The notes below the pieces were generated by a model. It saw only the letters and a list, made by a program, of their open reading frames with translations. It was not told the DNA's origin and did not search any database. Below are positions 56,412 through 64,000 of a stretch of DNA of 64,000 nt, in pieces. Source of the DNA: Hydractinia symbiolongicarpus (lineage: Eukaryota; Cnidaria; Hydrozoa; Anthoathecata; Hydractiniidae). Each line of letters starts with the position of its first letter. Position 1 is the first letter of the stretch. The DNA is taken from contig NC_079884.1 of assembly GCF_029227915.1 (NCBI RefSeq), positions 24,428,001-24,492,000 of the forward strand. Reading direction: 5' to 3'. The translations under genes were made by a program, and so were the position numbers.

Positions 56412-59400
56412 TTAGAAGAAAGTCGTTTTGCTCTCAAATTCAAATAAAAGTAGATTCTTCAATTTACATCGAAAGATGTTCTCTGAAGTAGATACAAAAA
56501 TTGACTTCTTAATTTTGTTAAAGCTATTCCAAATGTGTGGTCCGCGGTACGAAATGGAAAATTGACTGTTTTTAGTTTTCCTAAATGGTGGATAGTATTG
56601 ACCTGCAGATCTTGTTGTGTATTTGTTATGAGAAATGTGAAAGGTATTATTAAATACTTCAGGTGTGTCATTATTTTTTGCTTTGTACATGAAACAAAGC
56701 GTTTGAAAGATATTTAGTTGAAATACATTCAAGGCTTTCATTGACTGAAGTAATGGTCTGGAATGAGTCAGCCTATCTTTAAAAGTGATTATTCTTGCAG
56801 CATGTTTTTGATGAAGGTAAAGTGACTATATTTTAGGTTTATTAGTGCTACCCCAAACTATGTTAGCGTAATTAATATGAGTATGTATAAAAGAGTAATA
56901 CAATTGTATTAGAGATTGTCTGTTTAGAAAGTTACGTGATTTGTAAAGGATGCCAATAGATTTTGAAACTTTTAAATTTACCATAGATATGCATTGGTGC
57001 CACTTTAAATTTTCATCAAGTATCACACCTAAGAATTTAGTGGATATCTCCCGTGAAATTTGATTCCCTTCTATTTCTAGTTTAGGTAGGGCAATAGGCA
57101 AGTCCTTTCTTCTTTGTGGTGTGTGGAATAATGTATACTTTGTTTTTTTTATATTTAGTGATAATTTACAGGGGCGGATTTAGACTTCGGCCACTTCGGC
57201 ACTCGCCTAAGGAGAAATTTTGCCAATGAGAAAATCATGTGTATCTAAATGTAGAAGCTGATTTAAGCAACGCATAATTTTTATTATAAGCGTTTAATAA
57301 GATTCCTTTGCACCCAGGATCTTTATCTCCACTCAGGAGTGTTTGCCGAGGCTCGACTCTCCTTCGATGTGCTTTGCCGAAGTACTATGGTTCTTACGGT
57401 AGTCGAACTACATTTTGCCGCATTTCGCTGACTTTGTTTCTCTCGATTCCTCTGTTTTCTGCCGTAAAAACAGTCGACTTCCGAAGTGTGGACTTTTGGA
57501 CTCTCTTAAACAAAAGAAAAACAAAAGAATTATGACGTCGAGAAAAATCTCGCCGAGGTGTGGTGTGGACTTTTGGACTTTCTTTAATAAGAAGTCGTCG
57601 AAATTTACGGTGAAAGAAAGATTGGTATTAGGGGATGGGTGCGTAGGAATAATTTACTCTTCTTATTGTTATTGCCACTCGGTAGCCGGTCTGTTTAATG
57701 GAAGTTTTGAATATATGATTGCGGAATAAAGTTGAGCAATGCTGCTAAGAAGAAACATTACTGGAAAACATTTATTCTCTGTGTCGCCTGTGATTGCAGA
57801 AGAAAAGCAATTTGGCAGAAAAGCAGGCTTTGACTTAACAAAAATCATAGCATCAATTTAATGACTACTAGCTACGCTTTCAGGTACATATGTTTACTTT
57901 TAAGATACACAATTGCTTTCTATTGCTGTGCTAGCAAGTGTGAACATGAAACGTTTCACTTTCAATTATTTAATGGGTGAAAGGCAAGGTTTTTCACATT
58001 TTCACTAAAGAAGTTGTCATGCTGATAGGCATGGAAAATGTTTGTGATTTTACTAACAAGACGAAAATGACTTAGGATATATACTTATTACCACCCTATG
58101 GACACAAAATGTGTAATAATGTAGTTAACGATATCAGTTTTTGAATGATTTTGTATTGTTAAAAATTTCAAGTATTTGTAGTAATTATCACATATTAGCT
58201 ACAAGGTATTTTCAAGTTTGATTGAACATTTTAAAAGTGTGAGCCAGAAATGGTTACCGATAAATAAAAACAGTTTTTTTTTGCTTTAAGCTAATAGGGC
58301 TAAATATTTTTTGATTGAATGTTCTGCTAAATCAGTGTTCATTCTTTTGTTTTCGTAGGTTGTTGTATTGTAAGTTTGTTTTTAATTAGCTATTGCTGCT
58401 TGAAAATCCAAATTTTAAGTTGTGCTGCCCTTTACCTGTAAAAAATTTTTATATAACCTTGCCATTTTTTTAATTTATTGTATTTTTCTGTTGTTGTTTA
58501 TGTTGTTGTTGCTATGATATAATAACACAAATCAAGCTTACTTACATATGCATTTTTGTGTTGTCGTTTTTTGAATATTTTTTTATAGGCCTCCTTTTTT
58601 ATGTTATTAAATATTTTAAATAGATTAAATGTTGAAAATTTTTACCGTTTTTATACTGACTTAAAAGAATTATGTACTTAATTAGTTTCTGAGAATTTAT
58701 AGCCTCAATATTAGCCAAAAGCTATTATATTCACCCATAACTTGCAAAAACGCGCTTGCAAATATTTTTGTGGATGTGGAAGAAAGAAGAAATTTTGCTG
58801 GCTGGCTAATTTTAGCCTTAATTTTTCTGAAAACATTATTTTGCTTTCATTTGAATTTTGTGATTGTTTTTTTTTCAAATAACATGTGAGAGATGGACCT
58901 GTAAAGGTCCTGCCTGCTGCATTTTGGAGTGCTGAGATAGGTAAATAAGCTGAAGCTTCTGGGTCTTTGCCCAAGACCCGACTTGGGGGGCTAAGAGCGC
59001 CCCCCTAGACCCCCAGCTGATTTAACACGCGCAATTTTTGCTACGCGAAAATTACGCGTTGACTTTGCTTCGCTTCGCAAATCCGCCTAAGGAAAAAAAA
59101 ATCCTGTATCCGCCCCTGATTTATTAGCAGAGAACCAGGTCGATAATTTGTTTATCTCGGTATTTACAGTTTCATAAAGAGTATTAATACATTTATGGGA
59201 GTAAAACAAATTAGTGTCATCTGCAAACATAATAGAATTTAGGATTTCAGAACAATTGCTTAGATCATTAATATATATTAAAAATAAGAGTGGCCCAAGA
59301 ATTGAACCTTGTGGAACACCACATTTAATTGTTAGCTTATTAGTTTTTTTGTCACCGCCAATATCTATGTATTGAGTTCGTTCACTCAGATAACTTTTAA

Positions 59401-60359
59401 ACCATTTTAATGTTACCCCACTTATTCCATACGCATTTAGTTTACCTAATGATATGTTGTGATCAACGGTATCAAAAGCCTTAGATAGGTCAATAAATAT
59501 ACCCAAAGTAAATTTTCCATCACTAAAAGATTGATGAATGTCCTCCACAAGTTGCATTACCGCATGTTATGTGGAGTGTCTGTTTCAAAATCCAAATTGT
59601 TTCTTACAAAAGATAGAATTCTCGGTAAAGAAGTGAAAAACTCTGTTGTGCATAATTTTTTCAAGAATCTTTGAGAATACGGGTAGAATGGAAATAGGCC
59701 TGTAGTTTGACATCGTTTCTGAATTACCTGATTAAAATATTGGAATCACTTTTGCTTTTACTTTTGTTACACTTTTGTTTTAGTTCGTCAGGAAATATTC
59801 CTTGTGATATTGATGTTTTAAAAACATAAAGCACATTATTAATAACTGGAAATGAATCTATAACAACATTGTTATTAATGTCGTCATGTCCAGGAGATTT
59901 GTTTCTTTTTAAGCTTTTGAACGCATGTTGTAACTCTTCTGTTGACAAAATCGAGTTTCCCATTTGGAAATTACAGTTTGGTAAATAATTTTTATAATCT
60001 ACTTTTGTTTTAATTTTTGCTGAAAGCTGTGGTCCCACATTCACAAAAAAATCGTTAAAGGCAGCACCAATTTCTCTATCACAACACAGCAGTTCACCAT
60101 TTACAAACAACTTGTCAGGAAAACACTTATTGCGTTGTTGTTTTTTGCCTATAATTTCTTTTATCACAGACCATGTGTTTTCAATGTCATTTCTGTATTT
60201 TGTTAGGATTCTAGCATAGAAGTTTTTCTTAGAAAGCTTTCTTAATTTTTCAAAAAGATTTTTATATGTTTTATGTACATCTTTACTTGACCTCGATTTG
60301 AGCTGCTTTATATAGAGTTTTTGTTTAAGTTTTGAAGATTTTATTAGACCTTTAGACAT
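56412..60359 (-). pseudogene. LINE linker and reverse transcriptase, interrupted by a transposon
   Basis: The linker (60359-59724) contains SPWMSKGLIKSSKLKQKLYI and LKRNKSPGHDDI. RT follows with SNYRPISILPVFSKILEKI, two stops near 59600 and 59565, then FIDLSKAFDTVDH, GVPQGSILGPLLFLIYIND and the catalytic FADDTN. At 59119 the frame runs into the hAT-like element. At 57168 it resumes exactly in frame: ANK is followed by LSLNIKKTKYTLFHTPQRRK once one ATTTA copy is removed. A TAG at about 56823 is the next lesion; after it the frame continues through LHQKHAARIITFKDR and HIWNSFNKI to the end at 56412. The two Asp of FADD are intact. Confidence 0.88.
57169..59118. mobile_element. hAT-like DNA transposon, third element, 1950 bp, 5-bp TSD, inserted in the LINE RT
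   Basis: The ends are CAGGGGCGGAT at 57169 and ATCCGCCCCTG ending at 59118. The TSD is ATTTA at 57164-57168 and 59119-59123. It shares only the outermost ~11 bp with the 9845/16344 elements, so it is a different subfamily mobilised by a related transposase. No transposase frame is visible. Near the right end is a GC-rich block (GGGGGGCTAAGAGCGCCCCC, 58984-59003) and a CTTCGCTTCGC stretch. Confidence 0.88.
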
Positions 60360-60400
60360 CCAAGGAGAAAGGATGTTTTTATTTTTTATTGTAATTTTCT

Positions 60401-61290
60401 TTAGAGGAAAAAATAGTTATAGTGATGTGAGTATATTCTTAAAAATGCTTCGTTTGATTTATTGGCATCTTTAGCATTTATTACATCTGTCCAATCCGTG
60501 TTTTGTAATGTTTGAGTGAAGTCCCTTATGGTTTGGTCTTTAAATATCCTTTTGTGGATGATTGTAGATTTATCTTTTAAAGTGTTACAGTTTATAGTTT
60601 TTGTTGTAAAAAATATAGGGAAATGATCGGAAATATCTGTTTGAATGATGCCCGAAGTAGTATTTTCATTTAAAAACAATTTAGGAAAACATGGTCAATA
60701 ATTGTACTGGAACTAGGTGTTACTCGTGTTGGTTTATTAATTGTCGGTATAAATCCACCAGAAAATAGAGTGTTGACAACATTTTGAACGTTAGTGTTTG
60801 TGTCGTAGGTTAAGGAATCTATGTTAAAATCACCTGTTAGGAACACGTGTTTGTTTTCACGATTCATCACATTAAGCATTTTTGTTAATATGGAATTAAA
60901 TTTGATATTTCCACTAGGCGGCCTATAAATCACGCCAAGTAAACCATTTTTTTTTTCAATTTCTAAGGAAAGGATTTCATTGTCATTATCAGAAACAGAA
61001 AGATCCTCTCTAACTTTGAATGAGAAGAAATCATGCACAAACGCACATATTCCACCACCTTTTTTGCCTGTTTTGCGCTCAAAATGGATGCTTTTATAAC
61101 CAGTGAGCTGGTAGTTATGATCACAACTAAAGGATTCGTTAGTTAACCATGTTTCTGTTAAGACAATTCCCTTAAATGTTTAATTTGTCTGTAAGAAAAT
61201 GTCTAAAAGACTCAAAGTTTTTTTTGCATGCTTCTGATATTTAAATGGAATGCGGAAAAGCTGCCTGTCGTGATACTAAAGTCTGAGCAA
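60401..61290 (-). pseudogene. LINE APE-type endonuclease domain
   Basis: Reads FHLNIRSMQK, then (after a frameshift near 61165) VLTETWLTNESF, GGGICAFVHD, GVIYRPPSG, LTGDFNID, IDHVFLN and DISDHFPIF: the metal- and substrate-binding blocks (TETW, GDFN, SDH) of apurinic-like endonucleases that nick target DNA for target-primed reverse transcription. Frame changes near 61165 and between 60670 and 60679 break it. Confidence 0.82.
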
Positions 61291-62656
61291 ATTTGTTCCA
61301 TATTATAATACGGTGTATTAAGACGCTCTTTATGTTGGTTTTCAAAAAGATTTTTTTTATAAAAAAGAGATTAGACAAACAAAAAGCTGTAAAAGATACG
61401 ATTAACTGTCAATTATGGCTTAAGACGATAGAAATTTTTATTTTATTTATTGGTTTTGAAGAGTCATGGTGCTGACAAATAACAAAGGCTGTTAATTCTT
61501 TTTTTACCGATTTTTTTAGTGCTGATTATCAATTCTTATCTTTCTTTAGTCCAATTTATTCTCTTAAATCAAGTTAAAATTAAAACTGAAAACAAAATTA
61601 ACCCGAAAAGACATCGTTCATTTATCACTAGCATTAAAAAATATCGGTGACTGGCATTTTTAGCAAAAATGACGCATTTTCTAACAAAGAGAGCTGGACA
61701 CAACTAATTAAAAAAAATGTTCATAATTCTGAATAATATAAATGTAATTGCATTTTAATGTCTAAAAATTTTTTTGACTACATTGAATTATGTAAACTGC
61801 GTCAAAAAGTTAATAATGAAAAAGTTAATAAATGCATATGAATGCAACAATCTAATGACATTTGGTGGCATCATTCCCATTAATTGACATGGTAACCGCT
61901 GCGACAGAAGAGTGTGACACAACACTGGAGCGTTACGCGCATGACAAAGGGACCTCAAGCATGCAGAGGAAGTTTAAAAAGTGATTTTCAGGTAGCATTA
62001 GACATTATCAAAGAACTTGATCTTGAAATGAAACATACCATCGCACGGAAACGAAAGAATGAAATAAAAAAGTACTGATTCTTCAGGCAGTAATGGGTTA
62101 TCGTGAAGCTTGTTTTTATAATACTATCAGGCGCAAATGAAATAAGACACAAATAGATAAAAAAAATGGCGCAACTTTTATTTGAGCGCATTGTGCAGTA
62201 ACGGTTCATCCAGAAATTATGTATTAAAATTCTTAACGTAAAGCAATGCTAAACAAGGGATTACATCTAAACCTTCCAATTGATTTTGAGTTGTTTCCCA
62301 TTTTGTTCAGACAAATAAGATATACCAAAAATGATCTCTCATTCCCGTTAATTTCATTTCATTCGTTGTCTAAAGTAACAAGACAAAAGCAAAATAACAA
62401 AACAAAACAAACAAACAAACAAACCAGAGAACAAATAAACAGAGAGATAAAAATGTAGTATAAAAAAATCAAGTACAAATAATCAACATGGAAGTGTAAA
62501 CAGATAAGGATACTTTAGCTTTATCACTTGCTTCTGATTGCTAAATACTTCACATCACGATGTTTAAGTGTTACGTTAATAAAGGATTGTCGAATCTCAT
62601 TTCAAAGCAAACATCCAAGATCGAAGGCTGTGCTGAAAATACGAAACACATCCAAA
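61291..62656. other. Upstream region of the third DOMON-family gene
   Basis: AT-rich; purine-rich AAACAAACAAACAAAC tract at 62403-62422. The promoter and 5' UTR of the gene starting at 62657 should be here; no core element can be assigned confidently. Confidence 0.4.
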
Positions 62657-62728
62657 ATGGCTTCGCAACTTTTCTATGCGTGTATAGTGCTGTTTTTAGC
62701 ACAAGCTTTCGCGAACATGGCTAATTTT
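62657..62728 (+). CDS. First coding exon of a third DOMON-family gene (signal peptide); rest outside window
   Basis: 72 nt in phase 0, ending at a GTAAGT donor: MASQLFYACIVLFLAQAFAN followed by MANF. The first exon of the 429-residue DOMON gene is also 72 nt, phase 0, and reads MASQIFYFCFVLVVAQAFAN then PQLF, with the same GTAAGT donor; 15 of the first 20 residues match. The frame stays open upstream to 62528, but the ATG at 62657 is chosen because it matches the paralogue and starts the signal peptide. Intron 1 fills the remaining 1.27 kb; intron 1 of gene 2 is 2.6 kb, so exon 2 is expected beyond the window. Confidence 0.85.
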
Positions 62729-64000
62729 GTAAGTACTTATTTTAATTAGTTTATTTTCGTGTCTCTATGTTTTGTTATTATTTTTAAATCTACTGTAAAT
62801 TTTTTGATTCAATTACAACAAACAGTATTTTGTACTTTAAAAAAATCCGTAGTTATAGGTTCGCGAAAAAAAGTAGCATTTTTAATAGCCTGGAATATTT
62901 TGAGCACTCTTCGCAAATAATAGGCAACCATTTTGCTCAAAATACTGTTTTTGTGTGAAGAATTTTAATCTTTTAAATAAAACCTGCTCAAATATCTTGG
63001 CAGGCAATCGTTGATGTTGTAAAATAAATAAATAAAATTACTTCTTAAATCAACTTTATTAGATTCAAATAAAAATTGAACTGCGAATTATATTTATCTT
63101 TTTGAAAATATGTTAAATTCTTTTTATATAAATATAAAACTAGGCTTTACGCTTCCCTGAACAACATTTCCTTGTCCGCAGCAATATTTTGCAAAGTCAT
63201 CTATTTTAACAGGCCCGCCTTAATTAAACGTTTTTTTAATTAATGCAATGCATTAATTAAATAATCTGTTCATTGAACCAATCATAATGTCATAATTTAA
63301 AGTCATTACATAATGTCGTAAATTTCCTGATATGAGTGTTATAATTAAAAAAGAATATTTACTCACATCTAGATATAACATTCCTAGATTCAAAAGTGTC
63401 TTACTATAAATTTTGAAACACAACTTCTAACTTCTGACTTGTTCCCTAGCTTTAAGAATATAATAAATTATTCATGTAAGAAGAAACTTTAAATTTTCGC
63501 GCTATATTTCAACAAAATACGTCTGGAATTTCATAAAAATTGATAAATAACATAACATATTGATGAAAAAGTACACTAAACTAGTCGTTAGCCCCTAAAA
63601 CAATCAACGAGAATTTGTCTGTCCCGCATTGCGATTCTGTAAATCCGTATTCGCCTTCTAGCATGTAGTAATTATATTACTTGGGTGGAAGAAGGAGCGG
63701 GCGAAATAGAGCTTCATGTGACAATTGTGAACAAAAAGAAATTCACTAGCATAAAACTATTATTTAGGTAGTGTAAAAATCATTAGTTTTTTCTACGTGT
63801 ATTGTTATTAAAAAAAATGTTCTATTTCATTAAAACTTCAGCGCTGTCCTTAAGAACTTATCACACTACGTGTTCTAAAATGATTGCAGCAGCGAAGCTT
63901 GTATTATATTGTCGCTTTGAACCATTAACCTTTTTAGTGTTTTATGTAGACATTAGTGGGCAAGATTTGGAACAGAAATACGTTACATTAATATGCCAGA
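62729..64000. other. Intron 1 of the third DOMON-family gene (partial)
   Basis: No exon resembling the DOMON exon 2 (KFENC...WMGFGQ) is present to the end of the window. A weak CCGTGG-family relative lies near 63580-63660 (TAGTCGTTAGCCCC...TGTCCCGC). Confidence 0.6.

Larger units (their letters stand above)
56412..61290 (-). mobile_element. Jockey/CR1-group LINE with an APE endonuclease and reverse transcriptase, interrupted
   Basis: One non-LTR retrotransposon on the - strand. The order, reading leftwards, is endonuclease (61290-60600), linker (60400-59730), reverse transcriptase (59720-59119, then 57168-56820 after the insertion) and a C-terminal region ending at 56412. A 1950-bp hAT-like element (57169-59118) splits it. 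Endonuclease, RT and linker signatures suit the Jockey/CR1/L2 group. The first endonuclease residues are readable with frameshifts, but ORF1 and the 5' UTR are not seen, so it is probably 5'-truncated near 61290. Several stops and frameshifts show it is inactive. Confidence 0.85.

Overview
This is an AT-rich stretch of animal nuclear DNA. The genes have many small exons bounded by GT/AG introns, and the space between them is dominated by DNA transposons, a non-LTR retrotransposon and satellite arrays. The gene families (DOMON and cytochrome b561 proteins of the FRRS1 type), the TTAGGG-type telomere-like block and the transposon mix suggest an invertebrate, plausibly a cnidarian. The species is an inference; no marker gene fixes it.

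Three host genes can be supported, all on the + strand and all apparently of one family. (1) At 325-4082 are the last five exons of a ferric-chelate-reductase-1-like protein: the C-terminal half of a cytochrome b561 domain, ending in a membrane helix and a short tail. (2) At 19829-29635 is a complete 14-exon gene. Splicing by eye gives an intact 429-residue protein: signal peptide, DOMON domain 1, short linker, DOMON domain 2, acidic/Gly/Ala linker and a hydrophobic C-terminus that looks like a GPI signal or single anchor. Its two halves have matching exon lengths and phases, so it arose by duplication of an exon block. (3) At 62657-62728 is the first coding exon of another copy, with almost the same signal peptide as gene 2; the rest lies beyond the window. 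The window thus shows part of a tandem cluster of DOMON/b561 genes. Family knowledge points to extracellular or trans-membrane heme/electron-transfer roles. Gene 2 lacks b561 and would be an extracellular, probably heme-binding, surface protein.

Between the genes lie several transposons whose ends can be read exactly. 5991-8777: Mutator-like element, 74-bp terminal inverted repeats (TIRs), 9-bp target-site duplication (TSD). 9845-13136 and 16344-19455: two near-identical hAT-like elements with 5-bp TSDs, on either side of a 1.22-kb tandem duplication; the first one interrupts a decayed retroelement gene. 22973-23742 and 40904-41680: one foldback-ended non-autonomous family with 7-bp TSDs, in opposite orientations (one in an intron of gene 2, one inside a satellite). 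31358-35099: piggyBac-like TTAA element. 50217-50725: small TA-flanked MITE. 52463-54696: PIF/Harbinger element with a decayed transposase. 57169-59118: third hAT-like element, inserted into the reverse transcriptase of a Jockey/CR1-type LINE (about 56412-61290, - strand).

From 37.9 to 45.3 kb the DNA is almost entirely tandem repeats: a GT-rich minisatellite, two ~120-bp satellites, a 44-bp repeat, and a CCAACC array holding CCCTAA telomere-type units. At 47.5-49.5 kb is a set of diverged ~0.5-0.7 kb repeats carrying TGACGTCA motifs. A tRNA-derived SINE-like sequence sits at 50.8 kb. The remaining intergenic DNA shows no recognisable gene.
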